Made by a program: the position numbers and the translations under genes. This document shows positions 23,936-34,223 of a stretch of 64,000 nucleotides of DNA, one piece after another. The stretch comes from Yponomeuta sedellus (lineage: Eukaryota > Arthropoda > Insecta > Lepidoptera > Yponomeutidae). The stretch lies in contig OW203745.1 of the NCBI GenBank assembly GCA_934045075.1, positions 13,426,184 through 13,490,183 of the forward strand, read 5' to 3'. Under the pieces are notes generated by a model that saw only the letters and a list, made by a program, of their open reading frames with translations, did not search any database and was not told the origin of the DNA. Position 1 is the first letter of the stretch; the number at the start of each line of letters is the position of its first letter.

Positions 23936-24298
23936 TGGATGTACTCGTAATTTATTGTTCTCTCTGCTAAAACAACCCGCATAGGTGAAGCTTTGAAATC
24001 ATCCAACGCAAAATTCCAATATTTTGCTAAAACTGTCGAATACCGGTAGTTTTGTTTCGCAGCCATTCGACCGTGACGCCGTTCGCGATATCGCACCGTG
24101 TGCTCGATGATACTTCAAAAAGGTTTCGATAACATTTTGTTGCCAATGCGCAGTGCAGTTTCATTTTTATTTTCTGTGCCACTCGTAAAAACCGATGGGA
24201 ACGTTGATACGCATGTTCTCTTTTGATGGATAGAATATTTTAAAACAATGCAGCTAGTTTATTGTAACACGCCTATATTTGAGGCATCAATGAAACAG

Positions 24299-24638
24299 AA
24301 CGCTTAGTGCGAGTTTTTTAACTACTCGATCGCGTTAACGTAAACTCATTATTTCTATGGCATCGAGAAAGCGCCACCTAGCGACAAGTATGGAAATTAA
24401 AATTGCTGAGTGCGAGTTGTAATGGTTTACGTTGAGAAGTGAACACGTTTACCAGCCAAAACACGAATAAACGCGAGTGCGAGTTGTACTGTGACAGCGT
24501 TTTGCCAGTTCGAACGGTTAACTTACTCATACGTAGTAACTATTATCTAATCTGTGCTCATACTCGCTACTCAATGCTCGATTAACGCGGTAGTAAAGTT
24601 ATTCGATTGGATCTGTCTAACTCGCACTAAGCACTCGG
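24299..24638. mobile_element. MITE, copy 1 of a near-identical pair
   Basis: The left end GCTTAGTGCGAGTTTTTTAA and right end ACTCGCACTAAGC are inverted. The interior matches 51207-51516 almost base for base, apart from an extra stretch around 24535-24565. It has no coding capacity. Confidence 0.75.
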
Positions 24639-24667
24639 TTATTTTTTCCTGGTAAATGTTAAATCGA

Positions 24668-24920
24668 TATCAACCCTTGTATGTCCACACTGCTCTGCGG
24701 TAAGGGTCTCTTCCTGCATCGCAGAAAGCTTAGGCCATATGCCAACACGGGGTTCAAGACCGGGTTGGTAGAGGATTATAAAACAGTGGCGAGCCTTACT
24801 GTCAGAAGTTATCAAGCCGCCCATAAGGCCTCTGACTTAGCTAACCGACTGCTATTACATGGCAGCCGCCATCAACGGCTTAACGTGCTTTGCGAAGCAT
24901 GGAAAAGCTCGGAAATTGGG
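24668..24920 (-). mobile_element. 5S rRNA-derived SINE, 5' truncated
   Basis: The 3' end and body are present up to GCTTTGCGAAGCATGG; the 5S-like promoter block is missing. Confidence 0.72.
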
Positions 24921-25237
24921 AGTGAAACTTTATTAGTGGTATTATTGAAAATGAAGATAGTTTACCACCTCTGATTAAGCACAACACATCTTTTTACTGT
25001 ACATTTATTTTTATAATGCATTTCAGTTCAAGAAATTAGCTTACATAGACAAAAAGTCAGAGCAAAACCTTACTTTTTAATTTTTACACTTTTTGAACCA
25101 AGTATAAAATCGAGTAGGTAGCGATTGCCTACTTCACAACCGTTTTCCTCGAAAACCTCTTTATTCAATCGGTTGTTCAGCCAGCCCGGTGTGATAACTA
25201 TAAAAAAATTCTTAATTCGAACTTTGTTTTGTTTCAG

Positions 25238-25340
25238 GTGCCAGCCTCAGCCCACAGACATGGCCACGACCTATCCACTGAAGTCCCTCAGGAATCCACT
25301 GATTCCCAACATGACAACTCAACTGCGCATCATGGGAAGG
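25238..25340 (+). CDS. Isolated host exon of unidentified gene
   Basis: A strong acceptor (TTTTGTTTCAG) and donor (GTAAGTCA) bound a 103-bp exon. The best frame contains MATTYPLKSLRNPLIPNM and continues TTQLRIMG, split after two bases of the next codon. An ATG at 25260 could be the start, or the exon could be internal because the frame is open upstream. Base composition is more balanced than in the flanking AT-rich DNA. I do not recognise the protein and found no partner exon in the window; the rest of the gene may lie beyond long introns. Confidence 0.5.
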
Positions 25341-25419
25341 TAAGTCACTTCTATATTTACATTTCACTGCTACAAAGATAAGAACTAAACCGATTATTTA
25401 TAAAAAAAACTATTTTGTC

Positions 25420-26628
25420 AACAGACACAGTTTTATAAATTGGTACAATTGAAATTAACCTACTTAATGAAAAGATTTAGAGTGCCAAGAATAACATTTA
25501 AGGGTTAGCAGTTTATGGTAACTAACGGTAGCTACTTAACCGATTAATTAAATCAAAATTGCAAAAATAACTATTTTTGCAACAGACATAGTTTTATAAA
25601 TTAGTACTTTGGATAAAATTTAAAAACCTATTGAGAGGCTAAAAATTCCACTCATACTTTGGAAATACTTAATGGAAGGACTTAGAGTGCCAAGAATAAC
25701 AAGGGTTAGCCGTTTATGATAACTACACAACATAACTCATGATGGTTTATGATGATGATAAATAAAACATCTTTGAGCGTTAATCCACTTAACAGAAAAA
25801 AAAAATTAAAAATCTATTTAGTGGCTAAAAATTCCACGCATGCCGGGATTCGAACCCGCAGCCTCTGGCTATCCGTGCCAGCGCTCTATCCATCTGAGCT
25901 AATGGGCGACTCATCGGCGTCAGTGAAATTTTGAACCTCTTTACACTATTCTCTGTATTACGTACAGGCAGCGACATCTGGCTGAAGTAGATTGCATCAC
26001 TTACAGCCCTGACTACCTACTTTGCGGGTAAAATTCCACTTTACGGTGGAATTTTTAGCCTCTACATACTTTTTTAAAATTGTCCTTAGCACGGGTTAGT
26101 GCATTAAAAATAAAAATAGTATAATCATGTGGGTACAGCGATATCATTCCGATGTAAAAACCTAACTGCAAAGTAGGTAGTCGGGGCTGTAAGTGATGCA
26201 ATCTACTTCAGCCAGATGTCGCTGCCTGTACGTAATACAGAGAATAGTGTAAAGAGGTTCGAAATTTCACTGATGCCGGTGAGTCGCCCATTAGGTCAGT
26301 TGGATAGAGCGCTGACACGAATAGCCAGAGGTCGCGGGTTCGAATCCCGGCATGGGTGGAATTTTTAGCCTCTAAATAGGTTTTTAAAATTGTCCTTAGC
26401 ACGGGTTAGTGCATTAAAAATAAAAATAGTATAATAAATATTTTGGCAACAGACATAGTTTTATAAATTAGTACTTTGAATATGCTTAATGAAAGGACTT
26501 AGAATGAATGCCAAGAATAGCAAGGGTTAGCCGCTTATGATAACTACACAACATAACTCATGATTGTTTATGATGATGATAAATAAAACATCTTTGAGCG
26601 TTAATCCACTTAACAGAAAAAAAAAACA
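25420..26628. repeat. Triplicated segment of about 180 bp around tRNA-core inserts
   Basis: AGACATAGTTTTATAAATTA...GGACTTAGAGTGCCAAGAAT...GATGATAAATAAAACATC occurs at 25590-25795 and almost identically at 26448-26628, with a partial copy at 25420-25510. A 37-41 bp scrap of the tRNA-core repeat at about 25616-25656 is flanked by ACTTTGGA on both sides. Confidence 0.65.
25806..26434 (+). mobile_element. tRNA-core repeat, inverted plus tandem composite
   Basis: A near full-length reversed unit (25806-26035) is followed by a short forward 3' end with tail (about 26038-26123), then directly by a full forward unit starting TCATGTGGGTACAGCG at 26126. The junction ATAGTATAA-TCATGTGGG shows that the tail is followed by the 5' end of the next unit, as in head-to-tail tandem copies. 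Confidence 0.78.
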
Positions 26629-26754
26629 AAGCACAGTATGGTTCACTCATTTATTCATCAAAGAAGTTGTAACGGTGCAAACCTCTTTACACTTTTTTTT
26701 AATATTCTTTTTGTCTTTCATTTACAAAATTTAAAATTACGACTTCAAGTTTAC

Positions 26755-27045
26755 GGATTTTGTATGTATCCTATAAACGTCCCGCTGCAGGGCAGAGGCC
26801 TTCTCTCAGGGAAGGAGCATGGGCTTAATTACCACGCGTGCCCACCGCGGATCGGCAATTTGGAGGAGGTATTTCAATACCTCAGACACTCAGGTTCCCT
26901 CAGAATGATTTCCTTCACCGCTAGCGAGTGTTATTGCTACCATAAAATAAAATGAAAGGAAAATAAAACTGCGGCTTAATGAACGTTACAATTCAAACTA
27001 GGTGTCCATTTCAAAATCTAGTTCACTGTGGAGAAAAAATGGACA
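26755..27045. repeat. Dispersed repeat and a second short repeat
   Basis: 26755-26945 is the CGTCCCGCTGCAGGGCAGAG...GCGAGTGTTATTGCTAC family also seen at 14905. 26970-27045, CTGCGGCTTAATGAACGTTA...ACTAGGTGTCCATTTC, recurs in reverse at 42777-42860 and 55110-55190. Confidence 0.55.
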
Positions 27046-27189
27046 AAAAAACTCCAAACTTAGTCTTTTCAAAATCCTTAATTAACATAGTTTACATAAT
27101 TATTATAAAACATAGAACTCATGCATTGTACTGGCTTTAGTTCCAGAAATCATTGTCATCTAAATAATCCTTTATGTTATAGAAGCCCT

Positions 27190-27450
27190 TTTGGTACAAA
27201 GTGTGTTTGGGTCCATATCCGATCGCATAACGACTTTTGTAATAATTTGGTTAGGAATAACGTTTTCACGCATAATTATTTTTACCCATAAAAACGATAG
27301 GCATAACTGTTTTCGCATAATTTTGACAAGCATAAATAAAAGTGGCATAAGGATAACAAATCATAATATTTTAAGGCATAGATTGAGAAAAGCATAACGA
27401 CAGCATAGCATAACGATCATTGGCATAAACATCAAATGACATAAAAATTG
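27190..27450 (+). repeat. Quasi-periodic GCATAA motif array
   Basis: GCATAA or a one-base variant appears about a dozen times at uneven 10-25 bp spacing, beginning after GGGTCCATATCCGATC. A second start, GGGTCCATATTGGATTGCATAA, lies at 27830-27855, and the motif is inverted (TTATGC) at 28800-29035. I cannot assign the element. Confidence 0.5.
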
Positions 27451-27629
27451 TTAATTTACTTTACAGTAATATGTAAAGTTGATTCTGTTTTTGGTCTTCC
27501 ATGTTCAACCTAACAAGCTTCTACGCGCTCCGCTACGCTACGCGCTACGTCGCACCTATATATATTTTTTGTTGCAGTTTTGGTTTTTAGAGCATTCGCC
27601 ATATTTTATCATAAATCGTGAATAAATTA

Positions 27630-27763
27630 TACAATTTTTATTATTAATGCACTAACCCGTGCTAAGGAACAAATTTTAAAAACCTATGGCACGGATATCC
27701 TGAGGTTGCGGGTTCGAATCCCGGCATGGGTGAAATTTTTGGCCTCTAAATAGGTTTTTAAAA
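27630..27763 (-). mobile_element. tRNA-core repeat, short snap-back copy
   Basis: A 13-bp duplication CGTGAATAAATTA flanks it at 27617-27629 and 27764-27776. On minus, a reversed 3' core is joined near CCTATGGC to the forward tail (GGTTTTTAAAATTTGTTCC...). Confidence 0.85.
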
Positions 27764-28034
27764 CGTGAATAAATTAATTCGTGTTTCGCAAAACGCAAGC
27801 CTTTAAACGCACTTTGACGGCAACATTGAGGGTCCATATTGGATTGCATAATAACTTTTTTAATAATTTAATTTAACTTAACATAACTTCTTTTTACAGA
27901 TTCAAAAAGCAATGACAAATTTAAAAGATCAAAAAAATTTTTTTTTTAGCAATAGCTAGTAATCTAAACTTAAAATAAGCCCTATAATAAAAAAACAATA
28001 GATTATAAAGTAATAAAAGCACAAAGATATTTAT

Positions 28035-28763
28035 TTAAAAACCTATTTAGAGACTAAAAATTTCACCCATGCCGGGATTCGAACCCGCAACCTCTGGCTA
28101 TCCGTACCAGCGCTCTACCAATTGAGCCAATGGGCGACTCACGGCATCAGTGAAATTTCGAACCTCTTTACAATATTCTCTGTATTACGTACAGGCAGCG
28201 ACATCTGACTTAAGCAAATTGCATTACTTACAGCCCCGACTACCTACTTTGCAGTTAGGTTTAACATCGGAACGATATCACTGTACCCACATGATTACAC
28301 TATTTTTATTTTTAATGCACTAACCCGTGCTAAGGAACAAATTTAAAAACCTATTTAGAGGCTAAAAATTTCACCCATGCCGGGATTCGAACCCGCAACC
28401 TCTGGCTATCCGTACCAGCGCTCTACCAATTGAGCCAATGGGCGACTCACGGCATCAGTGAAATTTCGAACCTCTTTACAATATTCTCTGTATTACGTAC
28501 AGGCAGCGACATCTGACTTAAGCAAATTGCATTACTTACAGCCCCGACTACCTACTTTGCAGTTAGGTTTAACATCGGTTCGAAAGAGGTTCGAAATTTC
28601 ACTGATGCCGTGAGTCGCCCATTGGCTCAATTGGTAGAGCGCTGGTACGGATAACCAGAGGTTGCGGGTTCGAATCCCGGCATGGGTGAAATTTTTAGCC
28701 TGTAAATAGGTTTTTAAATTTGTTCCTTAGCACGGGTTAGTGCATTAAAAATAAAAATAGTGT
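28035..28763. mobile_element. tRNA-core repeat, three-unit inverted composite
   Basis: One 12-bp duplication, AAAGATATTTAT, encloses all three units (28023-28034 and 28764-28775), so they arrived together. Two full minus-strand units lie head to tail (about 28035-28305 and 28306-28575), followed by a forward unit from about 28577 to the ATAGTGT tail. The head-to-tail junction is TAGTGTAA-TCATGTGGG on minus. The forward arm is nearly identical to the adjacent reversed one. Confidence 0.85.
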
Positions 28764-28779
28764 AAAGATATTTATGTAA

Positions 28780-29060
28780 AATGACCTTTATTTTCATGTA
28801 ACTTATGCCATGTGTGGTTATGGAAAATTAATATTAGGTAAAATAATAAAAGGACAAAAGACTACATGCGTTTCAACGATAGTCAAAATAGATATAGTAT
28901 AACAGACCATTATTCTTAAGACTTATTATGCCAAAGAACGTTTATGCAAAAGCATCATTAGGAAAAATCACAATATGCGACATTCATTATGACAAAGAAA
29001 ATTAGGAAGAGGAAAATTATGCGAAAGAAATGTATCCCAGTCTGCTTAACATATTTTTGA
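28780..29060 (-). repeat. TTATGC-rich segment, inverted relative to 27190-27450
   Basis: TTATGCC, TTATGCAAAAGC, ATATGCGAC, TTATGAC and TTATGCG occur repeatedly. Together with 27190-27450 it brackets the tRNA-core insertions and may be the other half of one inverted-repeat element. Confidence 0.4.
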
Positions 29061-29227
29061 ACCGCGCAGGCAAGCTTAATATATCTTCAGGGATTTTATT
29101 ATAGTAGCGTATACAATGCCCCATGAAGGAGGTATTTTTGCCAGCCTAAATAGTGGGAACAAAAGTTTATGTTTATTTCTAGTCCCTCACTCGACGTCGA
29201 GAGAGAGTTCAAACGTGCGTGCTAAGT

Positions 29228-29640
29228 ATACGTGGGACACTCAGAAAGTTTTGAGAAACTAAAAAACTAACTTCTATGAAAAAAATATTTTTACGAAATC
29301 TTTTCAAAGAACTCTCCACCAGCCTCTATACAAAGTTTCATGCGTCTGAACCAATTTTCCAAACATTTTTTCCAGTCCTCTTCCAAGGCCTTCTCAAACG
29401 CTGCTAGCGCGTCTTCCGGCGATGAAAACTGTATCCCTTTGGGCTGATTTTTAATTTTAGGGAATAAAAAGAAGTCACACAAAGCCCAATCAGGACTATT
29501 AGGAGGGTGTCCCAAGACTCTGACCGGTGTGGAGTCCAGGAAGTCCCTCGTTTTGATCGCAGAGTGCGCGGGCGCGTTGTCGTGGTGAACACAGAGTATA
29601 TAAACACTACGTTTTAAGAGACGTGACCTCCCTATATGCT
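29228..29640 (-). pseudogene. mariner transposase, C-terminal part (D,D34D)
   Basis: On minus one frame reads VHHDNAPAHSAIKTRDFLDS, then GHPPNSPDWALCDFFLFP, and ends KLCIEAGGEFFEKIS at 29291. HHDN carries the second catalytic Asp and the CDFFLFP Asp is the third, with mariner-like spacing. An inverted-end sequence (ACACTCAGAAAG) at 29237 resembles the reversed sequence near 32355. The N-terminal part is absent from this piece. Confidence 0.75.
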
Positions 29641-29651
29641 TTTATAATGAG

Positions 29652-31386
29652 TTTAGCCCCGTTAGCAATACCAACCAATAGAGCAAAAATGCAATGTCAA
29701 AAGTGCTACCAACATAACAACTTGTCTGTGCATTAGGGACGTCCCGTTACATTGGTACTACATTTATCGATATCGATAAATTTTCATCCAGGGGCTCCGC
29801 AGTTAGCCTAATAAAATTAATAAAAATCAATGTTTTCAATAAAACGACAAATGAAATTAGTATTTTATTATTGATTATCAAATCACAATAATTGTAGTCA
29901 AGGTCTATTGAATTGATTTCAGCAGCTATTTGGTTTTTCCTTAGAGGTGTCCAATCTGAGCGAACTTCATCAATCGGTGGTTTGGATTCAGGTGCTGAAA
30001 TCGTCAAAAAAAGTTAAGTTGAGTCGTTATTGATTATTAATTTGTTGGTAAACTATGCTACTTACCGGGATAGTTCTGATAAATATGCTGAGATTCCAGG
30101 CCACAATAATTGTGGTCAAACCCTACTGGACCAATAGCAACAGCTGATATTTTGGCTGCTGTACAAGGTGCTGAAAATGATAACACTTTGTAATTTATCA
30201 AAGTAAACAAACACTAGTTACAAAAAACTTCAGAGATACATGAAAAGTCTACGTACCAGAGTTGTTTTGTGAAGCTCGGCAACTAATAGGTTTTTGTATA
30301 GCTGAATCTGAAAATAAACAATTGCAAGAATAGTCCGAAGAAAAATAAATAGTTTGTTCCTGTTTACCACATAACTGCATAATTGACTATGAAACTATCA
30401 AATACATTTTTATAAAAAAAAAATAAGTTAAAATTAGTAAAAAAAAAATATTATAGTAATTCCAATCACTAACCAGTTAAAGTGATGCGACGTGGCTACG
30501 TGGTAAGGAAACTCAGCTAGTAAGCAATCAGGAAGAGGAGGCGCATTTATAAGTAGAGAAGGTACAGCCCTGTAAAAAAATTTATTATCTAAGTAATTTC
30601 ATTTATGTATTAAGACGTAATAATAATATTGCGTTCTAAATGACGTATTTTGTTTTTTATTTCATAATTATTCATGAAATGTAGTGAGTGTTACATTATA
30701 ACATAACTCACAATTTCTTTAATCGGCTTCCTTTTTTTGTTAAAATCTTTCGGCCGGAAATGATCTCCACAAATATCAATTTTCACATATTATCTGCATC
30801 TAAAAAAAAAACCACATTCAATGCAGCCACTAATAGTGCATCGTTGAACCATGTTATGGCTTACAGCAATGCACCCGTCGTACACTGAGTAGTAATTCTG
30901 ACAAAGGTACTTATCAGATATTTTTTTATCGATATTGAATATGTGTATGGCACATCACTATGACATTGAAACAACTTAATATTTTTCTCATAGTAGTTAA
31001 CATAATTTATTATCTTGCTCTTGTGCAAGATGACAAAAACTGTAGCCAGAAATACTTACCGGTCTTCATCCCTAAGAAATTTACTCATAAACTTTCTTTT
31101 GGTACCCTTTGACCGGCTGCATCTTATTTTACAAATGGCACAAGTTCGACACCATCCGATCAGTGCCATTATTAAAAGAAAATGACTAAACACTGTACAA
31201 CAAGATACACACGGCTAGATATTGAAAAAATTTAAAACACAAAAATTTTTAAATAGAAAACTTTCTAATAATTATGTGCCGCGTTCCGCCATGACATTTG
31301 TTGAGTTTTCAGTTTGACAGCAAAGAAAGAGTAAGTAGTATTAAAGAGTGAGACAAATATATGTCCGCCATTAAAACGGGGCTAAA
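29652..31386 (-). mobile_element. TIR-bounded element carrying a spliced THAP-like gene
   Basis: TTTAGCCCCGTT at 29652 and AACGGGGCTAAA ending at 31386 are exact inverted ends. The element lies between two pieces of mariner transposase. No matching target duplication was found, so boundaries rest on the ends and on the surrounding mariner frames. THAP domains are the DNA-binding part of P-element transposases, but no catalytic RNase H-like domain is visible here. Confidence 0.6.
29747..31169 (-). CDS. THAP-like protein, multi-exon, possibly decayed
   Basis: Candidate exons on minus: 31060-31169 (ATG; MALIGWCRTCAICKIRCS, GTAAGT donor), about 30712-30799 (DICGDHFRPKDFNKKRKPI, GTGAGT donor), 30474-30569 (AVPSLLINAPPLPD), 30257-30307, 30066-30170, and 29747-29994 (ends PMISNVV-like, stop). 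CxxC, CxxH (CGDH) and AVPSLL in this order match the THAP signature (C2CH zinc ligands plus AVPTIF). The last exons each contain a D-H/Y-N-Y-C motif and join in phase. Problems: a stop precedes DICGDHF in frame, and exons 3 and 4 do not join in phase with the obvious sites. It may be a pseudogene or my junctions may be wrong. Confidence 0.55.
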
Positions 31387-32372
31387 TGCGAACAAATAAT
31401 TCAAAGTTCCTACTTGCGCTAGGCTGGTGGTGAAGAAGGACCTCGATGAGCCCGGTTTTCGGTCGCTTGTTGCTCAATTCAGAAAAAACTTCTGGCAGGC
31501 ATTTTATGCTACACCATTCAGCGTTGATGTTGCTTTGGTCTCGAAGTGGAATTGAAATTAGGTACCCCGTCAATGTGAAGAAACTAGCGATCAAAATTTT
31601 TCCTGCGCTCCTCGATCGCTTCACTTTCGTAGGCGTTGGTTCATTTTGAAACAGCCTAAACGTCGACTGACGCTTTGTTTATGGATCGTATTGATAAATC
31701 TAGGATTTGTCACCTGTCACAATGTCATAAACGCGCCGTGACGAACCAGCATCAAATTTTTGTAACGTATCACGACACCAATCCACACGGGCCTGCTTCT
31801 GAGCTTCGGTGAGGTTGTGCGGCACCCAGCGGGAAACTATTCTCCTTACGCGAAGGTGCTCGTGCAAAATCTTGTGAACACTTCCAGGACCAATCTGCAG
31901 TGTATGCAGATTGTTTCAGGAAGTATTCTTCGTACTCTTCGTAGGTACGTAATTCGTCTGTTTTCTTAAATTATTTTTTTTACTGCCAGCACACTTTCTT
32001 CGGTGACAGCCGTCGTAGGACGACCACTCCTTTGTTCATCGCCCAAAGTAAGACGACCGCGTTTGAACCCGCTATAACAGCGGTAGATGGTTGCTTTTGA
32101 AGGAACTTCATACATAAAAGCAATTCAAAGTCGATCAAATGACTCATCAGGTTTTAAGCCACATTTGAAATCGTAAAAAATCATAGCACGAAAGTGTTCT
32201 CAATGCAGATCATTTTTAATGAGACAAGAAAATTTTAATTGGCTCTCAAAAAAATGCGGAGGGAAATTTGAAAATCGAACAGTAGTATTTTTACTTTTAA
32301 ATAATCGACGTTTTCAAAATAATTATGAGTGGCCAGTGCCTTATACATAAAAACTTTTTTTCTGAGTGGCCC
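31387..32372 (-). pseudogene. mariner transposase, N-terminal and central part
   Basis: Minus-strand pieces read RWVPHNLTEAQKQARVDWC, then VTGDKS (first catalytic Asp, normally GDES), NEPTPTKVKRSRSAGKILI, and WCSIKCLPEVFSELSNKRP up to LLHHQPSASR, where the second Asp is lost. Several stops and frameshifts separate the blocks. The end near 32355 (reversed: GGGCCACTCAGAAAAA) resembles the left end at 29237. This piece and the one at 29228-29640 both cover the HHDN region, so they are not simply two halves of one copy. Confidence 0.65.
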
Positions 32373-32949
32373 GGTACAGTACCTAATAAAATAAAACCGA
32401 ATCTGCTCCATAAACCAATTTCATCTACTTTTTTGGTGCAAATCTCGTCCGACGGGCTAAGGGCGCGAATGGGACTGAGAGATAAAATGATACAACTCCA
32501 TTAAAATAATGAATCTCAAAACAACCCATCTCTTACGTACGTCTGCTGTTTCTTATCAGAGAAATCTTTGTAATGAAATAGTCAAACATATGAAATAATG
32601 AAACAGAAATGTCCTTTCATTTGGAATAATGAAATGTTGTTTTGACTTGAAACGCTCGTACTCGTAGTTTAGTCGAATCGAGTGAGTGGAATCAATCAGT
32701 TGACTTTAGCAACAGATCGCTTTCTGTCAGTTCCTTTCTGACAAGTCTTTAGAGCAATTTCATACGTTTTTTACCTTATTTGTGCGTAAAACTGGTAACA
32801 AACAATCAATAATAAATAATAATAATAATAAATAAATATTCATGGACATATTACACAGATCTCGTCAGCTCTATACTAAGTACAACTAAATGACTTGTGT
32901 TATAGGTGCTAACTCGACGATAAATTTAATACAATAAATACATAGATAA
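32373..32949. other. No gene; 5S SINE head fragment at about 32665-32715
   Basis: TAGTCGAATCGAGTGAGTGG followed by AATCAATC and TTAGCAAC matches the SINE head only. The rest is unassigned AT-rich sequence. Confidence 0.45.
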
Positions 32950-32954
32950 CATCC

Positions 32955-33070
32955 AAGACCCGAGACAAACTAGAAAAGTTCGTTTCCTAGTTTGACCCGA
33001 CCGGGGATCGAACCCGAGACCTTTGGTTTTACAGTCAGCGTGCCAAACCGCTGCGCCACCGAGGCCGTCA
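32955..33070 (-). mobile_element. tRNA-derived SINE fragment, second type
   Basis: On minus, GCAGCGGTTTGGCACGCTGA and GGTCTCGGGTTCGATCCCCG are box A- and box B-like blocks at tRNA spacing. It differs from the tRNA-core family in sequence and context. Confidence 0.55.
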
Positions 33071-33089
33071 TAATACATGTTTATATTCT

Positions 33090-33222
33090 TTCTTAATGCA
33101 CTAACCAGTACTAAGGACAATTTCGCCCAACTCGCGACCTCTGACACGGTTAGCCAGAGTTCCCGGGATCGAGTCCCGGCATGGGTGGAATTTTTAGCTT
33201 CCAATTAGGTTTTTAAAATCAA
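33090..33222 (-). mobile_element. tRNA-core repeat, diverged snap-back copy
   Basis: Opens with reversed tail (AATGCACTAACCAGTACTAAGG) and ends with forward core (ATCGAGTCCCGGCATGGGTG...AGGTTTTTAAAA). An imperfect flank match (ATAATACA) hints at a duplication. Confidence 0.65.
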
Positions 33223-33365
33223 TAATACACATAATAGGCCTAACAATGATGATCTAAAATTTCACCCAAAGCATACACACAATGTAAGATCAGGAATCTT
33301 CCCGATTTTACGTCTGTAAACAAGCTTTGCAAAACAAAAAAAACACTTTAACTTCATGATCAATC

Positions 33366-33703
33366 CATTATGTCCCCACCGAAGGACACGGGTCTCTTCC
33401 TTGAGGAAGGTGTAGGCCATCCTCCACCACGGGGGCCAAGTCCGGATTGGTGGACGCTTGCAAGACTAGTGTCTGGTCATACTGTCAGAAGTTTTCAAGC
33501 CGCCCTAAGGCGTTTTTAGACTTTGCTTAACGACTGCCATCTATCGACGGCAGCCGGCACCAACTGCTTAGCGTACCTTGCGAAGCACGGAACCGCTCGC
33601 AAAAATGCCACTAGCGTTAGTCATAGGCGGTCACCCATCAAAGCATTGTACACGCCCTAAATTGCTTCGCGACTGTTTAAGATCACTCAGGCAGCCGGGG
33701 CTA
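33366..33703 (-). mobile_element. 5S SINE, subfamily B, full length
   Basis: On minus it begins TAGCCCCGGCTGCCTGAGTG, continues GATCTTAA, the 5S-like block and the body, and ends near ATTATGTCCCC-reversed at 33366. It gives the uninterrupted order for the copies at 14236 and 39577. Confidence 0.75.
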
Positions 33704-33781
33704 AGAGAGATTATCCTAAACTAATTTAATATAATATTTTAACAAATTTATAATGTAAGAAATAATTTAACAACATCACTG

Positions 33782-34006
33782 AGGTACAATACGATTAAAA
33801 TTAGTTAACGATTCGGCTGTGTTAGTTTTGAGCTACAAAAGAGGTTTTGTTGGTCATATCGTTCTTGTATTGTATTTAATAAGACTATGAGTAATATAAT
33901 TAAAGGTCGTATCTGTGAATTGATAACTCTATGTGAGAGATGAGGGATTCACGACCATTACCGAGGTTTGCCGAATCGTTAACTGATTTTAATTGTACTG
34001 TACCTA
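33782..34006. mobile_element. Foldback element with arms of about 36 bp
   Basis: AGGTACAATACGATTAAAAT...AGTTAACGATTCGGC at the left is matched in reverse by GCCGAATCGTTAACTGATTT...AATTGTACTGTACCT at the right with about three mismatches. The centre has no coding capacity. Confidence 0.7.
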
Positions 34007-34223
34007 CTTCTTTACGCAACTCCAGCTAAGAAATTGGCTTTGCTGATAACGGTCAACGGTTAAGGCAATTTTTATTTATAAAATTCGGAAAACTTCAGCA
34101 CTGGAAGCTACTTGGTAGTTTTACAATAATAATCTCGCAGAGAGTACGAGATTAAAGTTAAGCTTTGGGCACACAGAAAGGACTTGAGGCGAGGACGTAG
34201 AAAAGACGCGACGCGTTTTTAGT

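Noticed and set aside
29652..31386. A target-site duplication around the THAP element
   Set aside because: Flanks ATAATGAG and TGCGAACA do not match; none is reported.
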